Shown here in pieces: positions 41,438-51,127 of a stretch of 64,000 nucleotides of DNA. This DNA is from Gammaproteobacteria bacterium (GTDB lineage: Bacteria > Pseudomonadota > Gammaproteobacteria > Eutrophobiales > Eutrophobiaceae). Below the pieces are notes generated by a model that was not told the origin of the DNA, searched no databases, and was given only the letters and a program-made list of their open reading frames with translations. Numbering within the stretch: the stretch's first letter is position 1; the number at the start of each line of letters is the position of its first letter. The stretch is taken from positions 1 through 64,000 of the forward strand of contig SCUJ01000011.1 in the NCBI GenBank assembly GCA_004297165.1, read 5' to 3'. The position numbers were made by a program, and so were the translations under genes.

Positions 41438-42079
41438 TATGTGCATGAATGAATCGATCGCGGCGAATTCCGCGGTATCCCGCCCCACCACCCCGCTGTC
41501 CGGCTCGGCGATCGTCAGCAGGTGACCAATCCCGTAATCCCGCGCCATGCGCAGGACCGTCAGGTTGTCGTCGATGAGCAGAGTATTCGCTCGCTCGAAA
41601 CGAAACTCCGCCTCGAGCCGCTCCCAGAACGCCGCGATCTCCTTGGGCGCCCCGTAATCGTGGGATGAGACGATGTGGTGGAAATACCGGTCGATCCCGG
41701 TCCGTTCGATCTTAAGCGTGAGCAGCTTGCGGTGGGCATTCGTCACCATGACCACCTGACGACCGCTGGCGAAGAGGCGGTGTAAAAACTCCTCCGCGTG
41801 CGGGCGGTAGACGATCATGTGATCGATATCGGCCTTCAGCGCCATGACATCAACCCCAAGCTCCCGCGACCAGAAATCGATGCAATACCAGTCGAGGGTC
41901 CCGACGCGCCGGGCGATGCGGGCCATGAGTTCTGTCCGGGCCGCGCCGGGATCGAGACCCAGGCTCGAACCCCACCGATCCGGGAGGTATTCGTTCCAGA
42001 AATAATTATCGAAACGCAGGTCCAGCAGGGTGCCGTCCATGTCCAGCAGGACTGTGCGGATCCGTTCCCAGGCGATCAT
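41429..42079 (-). CDS. HAD-superfamily hydrolase (YrfG/GMP-IMP nucleotidase-like)
   Basis: VLLDMDGTLLDLRFDNYFWNEYLP; MVTNAHRKLLTLK. Confidence 0.88.
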   Translation of the reverse strand: MIAWERIRTVLLDMDGTLLDLRFDNYFWNEYLPDRWGSSLGLDPGAARTELMARIARRVGTLDWYCIDFWSRELGVDVMALKADIDHMIVYRPHAEEFLHRLFASGRQVVMVTNAHRKLLTLKIERTGIDRYFHHIVSSHDYGAPKEIAAFWERLEAEFRFERANTLLIDDNLTVLRMARDYGIGHLLTIAEPDSGVVGRDTAEFAAIDSFMHILP

Positions 42080-42192
42080 GTCAGCTTGCGTCCCGATTCA
42101 GGCGGGCGCGGCCATGCCGCGATTTGTTGTAGGCATTCCCCCCATGGGTCTGTAAGATGCCGCCGAAAAAATTCATATGATGATCATCCGCC

Positions 42193-43014
42193 ATGACTGA
42201 CCGCAATTCTAACACGACATCGCTGCTCCCGGCCGTCGCCAACCTGGCGCGAGAGGCCGGGGAAAAAATCCTTGCGATTTATGACACGGACTTCGCGGTG
42301 GATCACAAGGGCGACGACTCGCCGCTCACGGCCGCGGACCTGGCTGCTCACGAGACGCTCTGCGCCGGCTTGGCAAGGCTCACCCCGGATCTCCCCATCT
42401 ATTCGGAGGAGGCGGCGGATATCCCCTTCGCGGTCCGCTCCGGTTGGCGGAGGTACTGGCTGGTCGATCCGCTCGACGGGACCCGCGAGTTCGTCAAGCG
42501 TAATGGCGAATTCACCGTGAATATCGCGCTGATCGACGATCACCGGCCGATCCTCGGCGTGGTGCATATCCCGGTCAAGGGCATTACCTATTTCGCCGCG
42601 CGCGGGCAGGGCGCCTTCCGACAGGATACCGGGAAGGCGGCCGAGGCCATCCGGACCAGAAAGACCCGGACCGGCGCGCTCACGCTGGCCGGCAGCCGCT
42701 CCCATGCCACGGAACGGCAGAACCGGTTCTTCGAGTCCCTGGGCGGCAAGGCCGAGCTGCATTCCATCGGCAGTTCGCTCAAGTTCTGTCTGGTCGCCGA
42801 AGGCGCGGTGGATCTGTACCCGCGTTTCGGCCCGACCTCCGAATGGGACACCGCGGCGGCGCATTGCCTTGTCGTGGAGGCGGGCGGGATCGTCACGGAC
42901 CTCGACCTTCGCCCGCTGGAATACAATCGGAAGGAATCCGTGATCAACCCCGATTTTCTCGCCATCGGCGACCCCGGTTTCGACTGGAAGCCTTACCTCG
43001 ATCAGATTCGGTAA
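42193..43014 (+). CDS. cysQ: 3'(2'),5'-bisphosphate nucleotidase
   Basis: DSPLTAADLAAHE; WLVDPLDGTREFVKRNGEFTVNIALI. Confidence 0.95.
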   Translation: MTDRNSNTTSLLPAVANLAREAGEKILAIYDTDFAVDHKGDDSPLTAADLAAHETLCAGLARLTPDLPIYSEEAADIPFAVRSGWRRYWLVDPLDGTREFVKRNGEFTVNIALIDDHRPILGVVHIPVKGITYFAARGQGAFRQDTGKAAEAIRTRKTRTGALTLAGSRSHATERQNRFFESLGGKAELHSIGSSLKFCLVAEGAVDLYPRFGPTSEWDTAAAHCLVVEAGGIVTDLDLRPLEYNRKESVINPDFLAIGDPGFDWKPYLDQIR

Positions 43015-43017
43015 CTG

Positions 43018-44679
43018 CTACGCCAGCTCCCGGTATTCCCACAGCTTCGCCGTGAGATAGGCGGCGAAATCCTGCGCATCCTCCGCCTCTATGCGGACCT
43101 GCTCCTCCCGCGATCTGCGGCTCAATTCCCGGAAGGCATCAAGCCGCTCCGCGGGCAACGGCCGGGACAGGAAATAACGCCGGTGCGCCGCCGCCTGGCT
43201 GAGGCCGAATTCGATGAAGGACTGCCGGGCCGCGCGCAGGTCCGCGAGCAGGCGGGCGGACAATGTCGCCTCCGGGTCCGCCATCCGCGCCTGTTGCAGA
43301 ATGAGACTTTCGACATGGGCGGGCTTCCCGATCGCCCGATCCAGGAGTTCCGCCGCGGGCTGCAGAGCGCGCAGCAGCTCGCCGCCCCAATCGCGGATCG
43401 TCCGCCAGTCCCCGCGGTCATTCAGCAGGAGCGCGGGATCGCGCCCCCCGCAGACCACGGCGAGCACGTTCTCCCGCACGGAGTAACACAGTTCGTCGCC
43501 ATGCTCGGGGCTGTCTTGCAGCAGACAATACAGCAGCAGCGTATCCAGGAAGCGGACCTCGGGCTCGTCGATCCCGAGCGGCAGATAGGGATTGAGATCC
43601 AGGAGGCGCACTTCAAGATAAGCCACGCCGCCGCTTTTCAATTCCTTCAGATAATTCCGGCCTGGCGGGGGAACGCACTTCGCCCGGATGGTCGTATAGA
43701 ACTCCGCCTCGCCCTGCAGCAGGGCGGTGCTCACCTGAAGATATTCCCCATCCCGTTGCGCGCCAATCTTTTCGTACGGCGGATACGGCGTAAGGATAGC
43801 CTCTGCGAGGGTATCGACATAGTTGTCCAGTCCGTTGTAACAGATGGCGATCGCCTCGGACTGCACATCACTCTGATAGCCCAGGTTGCCGTTGCGCAAG
43901 GACGTCGCGAGCGCGCCATAGAAGCTCTCGCCGTCCAGGCGTTGCAGCGTGTGCGCGCGTCCGCGGACGAAGGAGTCATGCACCGCCGGGGAGGCGCCGA
44001 AGAGATAAACCGGCAGCCAGGAGAAGCGCCGGAAATTGCGCATCAGATCGAAATAGCGCCGGGAGCGGAAATCCCGGAGGTCCTCCCGTCCGTCTTGTTC
44101 GCGCCACAACAGGGTCCAGAGGGCGTCCGGCAGGGAGAAATTATAATGTACGGCGCAGATCGTCTGCATGGTGCGGCCGTAGCGCCAGGCCAGACCCTTG
44201 CGATAGAGGTGCTTCAGACGGCCCGGATTGGATTCCCCGTAATAGGCGAGCGGGATCGCCGCGTCCTCCGGCAACCGGCAGGGCATGCTGGCCGGCCAGA
44301 GCAGTTCCCCATTGAGACCCGTATAGACGAAGCGGTGGATCTCGTCCAGCCGATCGAGCATCTCGCCCACGTCCTGCGCGACGGGGGTGATCAGTTCCAG
44401 TTGCGATTCGCTGTAGTCGGTCGTGATGCTGGGGTGGCACAGTTTGGCGCCAAGGTGCTCCGGATGCGGGGACTGCGCGAGACCGCCCTCCGGCGTGACC
44501 CGCAGGGTCTCCCGTTCCACCCCCCGGTTGATCGCGGCGAGCAACGGCAGGGCGTCCGCGGCGGACAGCCGCGCCAGGCGTTCGTTGTACGGATCCTTGC
44601 TGCCGGGGTCAGGGGCCTTCATGCGGGAGTGTCGGATGGGGAAGATGTTTTCGGGCAACCTCGAAACGCAATGTAACAC
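43018..44679 (-). CDS. gshA: Glutamate-cysteine ligase
   Basis: NRGVERETLRVTPEGGLAQSPHPEHLGAKLCHPSITTDYSESQLELITP. Confidence 0.96.
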   Translation of the reverse strand: MLHCVSRLPENIFPIRHSRMKAPDPGSKDPYNERLARLSAADALPLLAAINRGVERETLRVTPEGGLAQSPHPEHLGAKLCHPSITTDYSESQLELITPVAQDVGEMLDRLDEIHRFVYTGLNGELLWPASMPCRLPEDAAIPLAYYGESNPGRLKHLYRKGLAWRYGRTMQTICAVHYNFSLPDALWTLLWREQDGREDLRDFRSRRYFDLMRNFRRFSWLPVYLFGASPAVHDSFVRGRAHTLQRLDGESFYGALATSLRNGNLGYQSDVQSEAIAICYNGLDNYVDTLAEAILTPYPPYEKIGAQRDGEYLQVSTALLQGEAEFYTTIRAKCVPPPGRNYLKELKSGGVAYLEVRLLDLNPYLPLGIDEPEVRFLDTLLLYCLLQDSPEHGDELCYSVRENVLAVVCGGRDPALLLNDRGDWRTIRDWGGELLRALQPAAELLDRAIGKPAHVESLILQQARMADPEATLSARLLADLRAARQSFIEFGLSQAAAHRRYFLSRPLPAERLDAFRELSRRSREEQVRIEAEDAQDFAAYLTAKLWEYRELA

Positions 44680-44745
44680 ACAACCGATCTGATATCATTC
44701 CGGGTACAATATTTTCACGATTTGCATCCCGGCGGGAGATAAGAC

Positions 44746-44892
44746 ATGCCAAGGAAACGCGCCGCGCCGGCCAAACGCAACCCGGTCGCCAAATTCGCGG
44801 CGCGCTTCCAACGGGCGGTGAGCTTTCGCGACCGCACTGTTTATCGACGCCGCGCCAAGCACAAGCGGCGGGGCGACGCTGGCGGGGAGTGA
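44746..44892 (+). CDS. Small basic protein, 48 aa
   Basis: Hand-translated: MPRKRAAPAKRNPVAKFAARFQRAVSFRDRTVYRRRAKHKRRGDAGGE*; RKR.NPVAKFA..F.RA...RDR pattern as in small conserved gammaproteobacterial proteins. Below the ORF-track size cut. Confidence 0.65.
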   Translation: MPRKRAAPAKRNPVAKFAARFQRAVSFRDRTVYRRRAKHKRRGDAGGE

Positions 44893-44955
44893 GGGGGCGG
44901 GTCCCCGGTTCAATCACGTTATCGATTTATTTACAAGAACCACGAGGAGCACACC

Positions 44956-45243
44956 ATGGCACACGAAGGTTACCACGAGTCCGTCAACGAACTCAGCGCC
45001 GAGACCCGCGACATGCATCGCGCCATTGTCTCGCTCACGGAGGAACTCGAGGCCGTCGACTGGTACAACCAGCGCGCCGATGCCTGCGCGAACGAGGAAC
45101 TCAAGGCCATCCTCAAGCACAATCGCGACGAGGAAAAGGAACATGCCGCGATGCTGCTGGAATGGATTCGCCGCCAGGACCCCGCCTTTAACCACGAACT
45201 GCAGGACTGGTTGTTCAAGGACAGCAAGAAACTGGATCATTAA
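44956..45243 (+). CDS. Encapsulated-ferritin (EncFtn)-like protein
   Basis: 95 aa; MHRAIVSLTEELEAVDWYNQRADACANEELKAILKHNRDEEKEHAAMLLEWIRRQDP closely follows the EncFtn core (RHRAIVS.MEELEAVDWY.QR...HNRDEEKEHAAM.LEWLRR). Confidence 0.88.
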   Translation: MAHEGYHESVNELSAETRDMHRAIVSLTEELEAVDWYNQRADACANEELKAILKHNRDEEKEHAAMLLEWIRRQDPAFNHELQDWLFKDSKKLDH

Positions 45244-46769
45244 CGTACCAAGTGCGCCAGATTCACGGCGCCGAGCCAGCAGGTGGCCAACTCGTGTGCG
45301 CGCCGGGTTTGCTCGGGCGCTCTGGAGACATCTCCATTGACCCAGATGGCATACTCCACTTCAGGCGGCGGAGCCCCGAACCTGGCATACACACCCGGCA
45401 TGATCGGCACATGGTCACCGAACCAGCATAACCCCGCCGGCCGATGGTGGCGATCGAGCCGCTGCCGTAGCGCGCCAATCATCCGGTCGGCATTGCGCAG
45501 ATGACGCAGATAGATCGTGAGGTCATCGCATCCAGACGGAGGGGGCGTTGTGAAGAGGTCGGCCAAATCCGCCCCGCGCACTTTCTCCAGATGCAAAGGA
45601 CCATGATTCTCCATGGTGATGACAAAGACGAACAACGGGCCGCCGGCCCGATCGAGGAGTCCCTCCAGTTTCGCCATAACCGCGGCGTCGCTCACGTAAG
45701 GCCCGCGGCGCTCTGCCCCGGCAAAGGCCCGGATATCCAGAAACTCATCGAAACCCAGGAGGGGATAGACGCGGTTGCGCCGGTAAAAACCGGAATGGTA
45801 GGGATGGATGCACACGGTGCGATATCCCAGGTCCTTCAGCAAGAGCGGCAAGGCGCGCGGACGCCACCCCGCCAGGATCGGCAGATAGGGATTGAAACGG
45901 TGAATTCCCAAATCGTCCTCATTCAGACCGGATAGGAACGCGAATTCGGTGCGCACGGTGTTCGCCCCCCAGGCCGGGACCTTGAGCCGCCCATGCGCCA
46001 TGGAGGCATCCTTGAGCCGATCGAACTCGGCCAGCGCGTCCCCGCGGATCCCGGCGAACAGGGGTCTGGGGTCGAAGAACGATTCGCTCTGCACGGCGAT
46101 CAGATCGGGCAGAGAAGCATCTGTCTCACTCCGTATCGACGCCGCGAATGGCCCTGTCACCCGCGGCGGCTTGCGCCCGGCAATGGCGTAGCGCCACAGA
46201 CAGGCGAGGAGACCATGATTTACCAGATCGCGATCCGCCTCCAGGGTAAGCGGGGACGATCGCCGTTCGCCCACGCTGAGCAGCAGCAGGCCTGCCGCGA
46301 TCAGTATAAGCACCCCGCCCGTTTGTCCCGTCGGCGAGAAACGTCCCGTGGGGGCATGCTCCAGAACCAACCCGGAGAGCACCGCGAGGAGCAAGCCCAG
46401 CGCCGCAGCCATCCCCCTGCCCCAGCCGAGGAATGGCAGGTACAGGCGCGGATAACGGAGGGCATGGCTGAAATACCAGTAGTCCTGCCAAACGAACGGT
46501 TCGCGCAGGGACTTGAACTTGGCGTTGCTCACCAGAACAAGCAGGAGCAGGATTGCGCTCACGCCAGCCGCGGCGAACCACGGCCGACCGGTCGCCAGGA
46601 CCAGCACGCAGAAGGCAAGCGTCCATAATCCGCCGTGCAGGCGCCAGGCGCTGAAGGGCCGCGCGGCAAGGACTGGCGAGGGCCGCAACAATCGCTCGAT
46701 GCAGAACGAGAGGATCAGTCCGGCGAAGGCCACATAAAACACTGCGAGGAAAGCCGCTTTATCCGCCAT
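45240..46769 (-). CDS. LTA-synthase-family membrane sulfatase / phosphoglycerol transferase-like protein
   Basis: N-terminal TM segments; IAVQSESFFD, GANTVRTEFAFLSG, VITMENHGP, FGDHVPIMP. Confidence 0.87.
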   Translation of the reverse strand: MADKAAFLAVFYVAFAGLILSFCIERLLRPSPVLAARPFSAWRLHGGLWTLAFCVLVLATGRPWFAAAGVSAILLLLVLVSNAKFKSLREPFVWQDYWYFSHALRYPRLYLPFLGWGRGMAAALGLLLAVLSGLVLEHAPTGRFSPTGQTGGVLILIAAGLLLLSVGERRSSPLTLEADRDLVNHGLLACLWRYAIAGRKPPRVTGPFAASIRSETDASLPDLIAVQSESFFDPRPLFAGIRGDALAEFDRLKDASMAHGRLKVPAWGANTVRTEFAFLSGLNEDDLGIHRFNPYLPILAGWRPRALPLLLKDLGYRTVCIHPYHSGFYRRNRVYPLLGFDEFLDIRAFAGAERRGPYVSDAAVMAKLEGLLDRAGGPLFVFVITMENHGPLHLEKVRGADLADLFTTPPPSGCDDLTIYLRHLRNADRMIGALRQRLDRHHRPAGLCWFGDHVPIMPGVYARFGAPPPEVEYAIWVNGDVSRAPEQTRRAHELATCWLGAVNLAHLVR

Positions 46770-46796
46770 GTATAAGGGGAACGCACGGCGGGGCAG

Positions 46797-48020
46797 TCAT
46801 AACAACGACTCCAGCGGCGAGCGTTCGGCCGTCAGTACGCGCGCGCCGTTCTCCACGGCCAGCGCGATCCCGCGTGCGCAGTAAAAACCACCGTTGATCT
46901 GGGCCGTTCGCAACACCACGCGACGGAAGCAGCCGAACAGGTTCATGTCCGGGGGTTCGGGCTGCGTCCAGAAATTGTCGACATTGCCCTGAAAGGTCAA
47001 CCCAGGCAGGTTGTAGATGGGATCGCTCAGCGTATGCGTGGGCCGCCCCAACCCGAGCGCGACCATGCCGACGGTGCTGTTCACCGTCACCACGCCCACG
47101 GCGCGCGCCACCAACGAATTCAAATCGCCGTCTTCGAGATACACGACGCGGCGGGAAAGATCGAGGCGCCGGCTGCAGGCGCGGATGATGCGGCGGAAAT
47201 TCATCAGGCCCATATCGAGCGGATGATTCTTGATGACCAACCGGCAAGCCGTGGGCGCGTGACGGGCGAAGGATTCCAGAAGGTATTCGATGACCTCGCC
47301 CATGTGCGCGAAGCGGGAATGATCGCGGATCTGGGCGTCGCTGTTGAGCTGCAACGGAAGAAAGAAAAAAGGTTTGCCGGAGTCGATTAATTCCGCCGCC
47401 GTCGCGGCATCCGCGTCCCGGATCTGTCTGAGTCTGGCGAAACGCCTGAGGTAACCGGCGTAGCCTAGCGGGGCGATTACCTGCGCATGATTGTGATAAC
47501 CGCGGAACAATACCGGATTGACCAGCCCAGCCACATGATAGACCACGTCATGAAAGGCCCGCACGCGCAATGACGAGCGGAAGGTAATCGGCGCCTCCGG
47601 CTCGCCGAGTTTTCGTCCGGCCTCGGCGAACCAGTCCGGATTGCGCGGCAACAGCGAATGACCGTTGACGCCTTCGCGCTCCAGCGTCACCCAGTGCGGC
47701 CGGAAATAACCTTCCTCGAAGACATGGGTGCGCAGTCCGCAGACCTCGCCATGATCCGCCGCCGGTTTGTGCACCGGCCGTTGGTCGCCGAACAGGACCT
47801 GATCGGTGATGCCGTGCCGGCGGTACGTCTCATCCAGAAAATCGCGGAGCCCGGCGACATCCCCGCGAAAATTCCAGGCCGGCCGCAAGCCCCAGTAGAA
47901 GGCGTCGCCGCCGCAGAAATTTACCCGATGCACCGCATGGCCGTCCGCGGCCAGCCGATCCGCCAAGCGTCCGAAAAAGGGCGTGCATGGACCTTGCAGA
48001 AAGAGAAAACTCCGTTTCAT
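46797..48020 (-). CDS. kpsS: Capsular polysaccharide protein KpsS-like (Kdo transferase family)
   Basis: MKRSFLFLQGPCTPFFGRLADRLAADGHAVHRVNFCGGDAFYW; start at 48020 gives ATGA overlap with the upstream gene. Confidence 0.85.
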   Translation of the reverse strand: MKRSFLFLQGPCTPFFGRLADRLAADGHAVHRVNFCGGDAFYWGLRPAWNFRGDVAGLRDFLDETYRRHGITDQVLFGDQRPVHKPAADHGEVCGLRTHVFEEGYFRPHWVTLEREGVNGHSLLPRNPDWFAEAGRKLGEPEAPITFRSSLRVRAFHDVVYHVAGLVNPVLFRGYHNHAQVIAPLGYAGYLRRFARLRQIRDADAATAAELIDSGKPFFFLPLQLNSDAQIRDHSRFAHMGEVIEYLLESFARHAPTACRLVIKNHPLDMGLMNFRRIIRACSRRLDLSRRVVYLEDGDLNSLVARAVGVVTVNSTVGMVALGLGRPTHTLSDPIYNLPGLTFQGNVDNFWTQPEPPDMNLFGCFRRVVLRTAQINGGFYCARGIALAVENGARVLTAERSPLESLL

Positions 48021-49165
48021 CGCACGCCCACCACCCGGCGCAGGACCACCCGGAAGAGCTTGCGCCACCAGGGGGCTTCCCTGCCGGCGCGTTCGCGCCA
48101 TGCCAGTAATTCTTCCAGGGCCTCCTCGGGCGTAACCTGCCGCGCCCGCGACCGGCTCAGATAACATGGATACAGAATCAGTGCACCGGCCGCAAGTTCA
48201 TCGAGAGTAAGCCGGCGTGTGCGCCGGGGGATGGGCAGGATATCGGTCGTCAGTCCCCAGCCGGCATAAAACGGCTGGCCGTAACAGGTCACCCGCCGGC
48301 CGCGCAAGAGGGCCTCGAATCCGGCAAGCGAGGTCAGGACATGGACCTCCTCCACCTGGAGAAACATCTCATCCATTGAGACATCCACAACGATCTCGTC
48401 ACACCACTGGCCGGCGGCATCTTCGGCGGCGCCGCGCGCGCGCAACCCGGCCACGACATCCGGATGAGGTTTGTACACCACATACGCATCCGGATGGGCC
48501 TTGCGCACGGCCTGCAACAGACCCAGATTGGTACGGATGCCGGGGGCGCCACAGTCCAGCGCCGCATCGCTCTCCACCTGCCCTGGAACCAGGATCGCCC
48601 GCGCCACGCCCGCGGGCCGGCGCCAGACCGCGGCGCCGACATTGTATTTCGTCAGGCCGGCGTCAACGATGCGTCCACGCAGCGCTGCGGCGCGCGCAAG
48701 CATGGCGTCGGTGAATTCGGTTTGGGACAACAGGACTTCCAGATCGGAGGGGCGGGTCGCGTCGTAGTACATTCCGCGCCGGTCCACGACCCAGGAGAGC
48801 GGGCGGATCAGATCGGCCCCGAGACCCACGGAGCGCAGGAAACCGTCTTCGAGCCGGACGATGCCGATCCCGCGGGCAGCGATATTATCCGGTATGGCGC
48901 GCATGCCCCAGACTGCAAGGGTCGCCTTATCCGGGACAGCGCGGAGATCCCGGACGAAACGCACCTCTTGTTCCGGGAAGCACAGACTCACGGAACGGCG
49001 CTTCCAGCGCGAAAAATCGAGGGCATATACCGGCGCAGTCTGCGACACCGTTAAACAACCACAAAGCGCCGCGCCATCAGATCCTCCCTCTGCTCGCACT
49101 ACCATCCGCGCCGGCCGATGACATTGAAAGGTTGGTGGCCAGGGACAGAATTGAACTGCCGACAC
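48017..49165 (-). CDS. Single-module KpsC-like capsular polysaccharide protein
   Basis: LEDGFLRSVGLGADLIRPLSWVVDRRGMYYDATRPSDLE; VHVLTSLAGFEALLRGRRVTCYGQPFYAGWGLT. True start probably downstream of the annotated one. Confidence 0.85.
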   Translation of the reverse strand: MSAVQFCPWPPTFQCHRPARMVVRAEGGSDGAALCGCLTVSQTAPVYALDFSRWKRRSVSLCFPEQEVRFVRDLRAVPDKATLAVWGMRAIPDNIAARGIGIVRLEDGFLRSVGLGADLIRPLSWVVDRRGMYYDATRPSDLEVLLSQTEFTDAMLARAAALRGRIVDAGLTKYNVGAAVWRRPAGVARAILVPGQVESDAALDCGAPGIRTNLGLLQAVRKAHPDAYVVYKPHPDVVAGLRARGAAEDAAGQWCDEIVVDVSMDEMFLQVEEVHVLTSLAGFEALLRGRRVTCYGQPFYAGWGLTTDILPIPRRTRRLTLDELAAGALILYPCYLSRSRARQVTPEEALEELLAWRERAGREAPWWRKLFRVVLRRVVGVR

Positions 49166-49208
49166 AGGGATTTTCAGTCCCCTGCTCTACCAACTGAGCT
49201 ACCTGGCC
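49133..49208 (-). tRNA. tRNA-Phe (GAA)
   Basis: Reverse complement GGCCAGGTAGCTCAGTTGGTAGAGCAGGGGACTGAAAATCCCTGTGTCGGCAGTTCAATTCTGTCCCTGGCCACCA; cloverleaf, encoded CCA. Confidence 0.95.
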
Positions 49209-49264
49209 TTGATTTCAGGAGGGCGTATTAAATCGTCCGGACCGTCCCGCGTCAAGCTGAGTCT

Positions 49265-49534
49265 TCAGCGCGGCGGCGTGTACTGGTCGGGCGGTGCGGA
49301 ACCTTCGCCGAAGAAATATTTCTCCATCTCCTCTTCCAGAAATTTCCGGGCCTTGGGTTCGATGGGCGAAAGCCGGTATTCGTTGATGAGCATGGTCTGA
49401 CGCCCCAGCCACTGCCGCCAGCCTTCCTGCGAGACATTTTCGAAGATCCGTTTACCGAGCGCGCCGGGATAAGGCGGGGCATTGAGACCGGGGGCCTCCT
49501 TATGGAGCTTCACGCACTGCACCATTCTTGTCAT
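49265..49534 (-). CDS. yggX: Fe(II)-trafficking / oxidative damage protection protein YggX
   Basis: [52 protein letters not shown]. Confidence 0.96.
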   Translation of the reverse strand: MTRMVQCVKLHKEAPGLNAPPYPGALGKRIFENVSQEGWRQWLGRQTMLINEYRLSPIEPKARKFLEEEMEKYFFGEGSAPPDQYTPPR

Positions 49535-50592
49535 TCATGATCCTCGGAGTATGGAAACCGGTTTTCGATCAGGTCCCGCACCGGGCCCGGCAAACCGATG
49601 CGTCTATTATCCCCGTTCGGCCGGTACCAGTACAGATTGACGGCATCCCGGATCCGATCAGGCGCGGGCTGCACAACGGCATGCACAGGTTCGATCTCCA
49701 GGCGGAAATGGCTGAACCCATGGTGGAAAGAACGCCCGAATTCGTATCCCCGGGAGACGAGAGCGAAGCGTTCGGCGATCCAGGCGTTCAACTCCGCGCC
49801 GGGATCGCATTCCGGGAGGCTCCACAGGCCGCCCCAGACGCCCGTGGGTGGACGTTGCTCCAGCAGGATCCTCCCACTCGCATCTTGCAGCAGAAGCATG
49901 CGGGTATGCCGGAGGGGCAGGGGGCGTCGTGGCCGCGGCGCCGGCAGGTCAGCCTGGATCCCGGCCTGCAACGCCTGACAGTCGCCGGCAACCGGACAAA
50001 TCCCGCATTGTGGTCGCCGCCGGGTACAGACCAGCGCCCCGAGGTCCATGATCGCCTGGGTGTAAGCGGCGATCTCCTGTTCCGGCAACAGTTCTTCAGC
50101 GAGCCGCCATAACCTTTTTTCCACGGCGCCTCCGGGCCAATCCTGGATGGCGAAATAACGGGAGAGGACGCGTTTGACGTTGCCGTCGAGTATGGCCGCT
50201 CGTTGATCGTAGGCCAGCGCCAGGATGGCCGCCGCCGTGGAGCGACCAATACCGGGCAATTCACGCAGTTCAGCGATGCTGGCCGGCAGATGTCCACGAT
50301 GCCGGTCGCGGATCAGACACGCGGCGGCGTGGAGATTCCGCGCCCGCGAGTAGTAACCGAGGCCGGTCCAATAATGCAGGACCTCATCGAGCGGCGTGGC
50401 GGCGAGTGCATGTATATCAGGGAACCGCGCCATAAAGCGCTCGAAAAAGGGGATGACAGTAACGACCTGTGTCTGTTGCAACATCACCTCGGATATCCAG
50501 ACGCGGTAGGGTGTCCGGGGCCGCTGCCAGGGCAGGTCATGCCGGCCGGAATGCCGGAACCAGCCAAGCAGGTTCGCGGCGAAATCACTCAT
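49531..50592 (-). CDS. mutY: A/G-specific adenine glycosylase
   Basis: [40 protein letters not shown]; 4Fe-4[18 protein letters not shown]. Confidence 0.97.
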   Translation of the reverse strand: MSDFAANLLGWFRHSGRHDLPWQRPRTPYRVWISEVMLQQTQVVTVIPFFERFMARFPDIHALAATPLDEVLHYWTGLGYYSRARNLHAAACLIRDRHRGHLPASIAELRELPGIGRSTAAAILALAYDQRAAILDGNVKRVLSRYFAIQDWPGGAVEKRLWRLAEELLPEQEIAAYTQAIMDLGALVCTRRRPQCGICPVAGDCQALQAGIQADLPAPRPRRPLPLRHTRMLLLQDASGRILLEQRPPTGVWGGLWSLPECDPGAELNAWIAERFALVSRGYEFGRSFHHGFSHFRLEIEPVHAVVQPAPDRIRDAVNLYWYRPNGDNRRIGLPGPVRDLIENRFPYSEDHE

Positions 50593-51127
50593 GCGCGGCC
50601 AATGCCTCGATCCTGTCGATGACCGCGCCGGCCTCCCGGACGAGTTTGCGTTGCAGGATATACGGGCCGATTACCGGAGGTATCCAGAACGCGGGCACGA
50701 CCGTGCCGGAGAGATGCACGCGGCTCGCCCCGGCCCGGGCCTCCTGCACCTCGCAGGCGAGCGCACCCTGGCGGAAATCGCTCTCGCCGGGGATGAGCGT
50801 TGCAGCGATGAACCCCGGCCCGCGTTCCACGATCTCGCCAACCGCCTTGACGTGAAAACAGTAGAACAGGATGCAGGTATGCGCCCTGAGCCGCAGACGC
50901 AACGGTTGTGTGGAGATCAGGGTCGCTTCATCCAGCACCGGGCTGATCCGTTCCAGGCGCTCATAATCCGTGAGGATGGCATGCACCGTGTCGCTGTTCG
51001 CGTCCATATCGGCATCGACGTGGACAATATACTCACCACCCCGGTGCAGCAGTCCGGCGTGGCGCAATTCTCCGGGCTGCGCCGCGAGCGGGATCAGCGC
51101 GGCAAGATACAGAAACCGCAGATTCAA
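50585..51127 (-). CDS. Secreted SRPBCC (START-like) family protein
   Basis: Signal-peptide-like N-terminus; DYERLERISPVLDEATLIS polyketide-cyclase-like pattern. Confidence 0.75.
   Translation of the reverse strand: MNLRFLYLAALIPLAAQPGELRHAGLLHRGGEYIVHVDADMDANSDTVHAILTDYERLERISPVLDEATLISTQPLRLRLRAHTCILFYCFHVKAVGEIVERGPGFIAATLIPGESDFRQGALACEVQEARAGASRVHLSGTVVPAFWIPPVIGPYILQRKLVREAGAVIDRIEALAAHE

Noticed and set aside
43183-44676. 497-aa + strand ORF opposite gshA
   Set aside because: Antisense shadow; gshA is clear.
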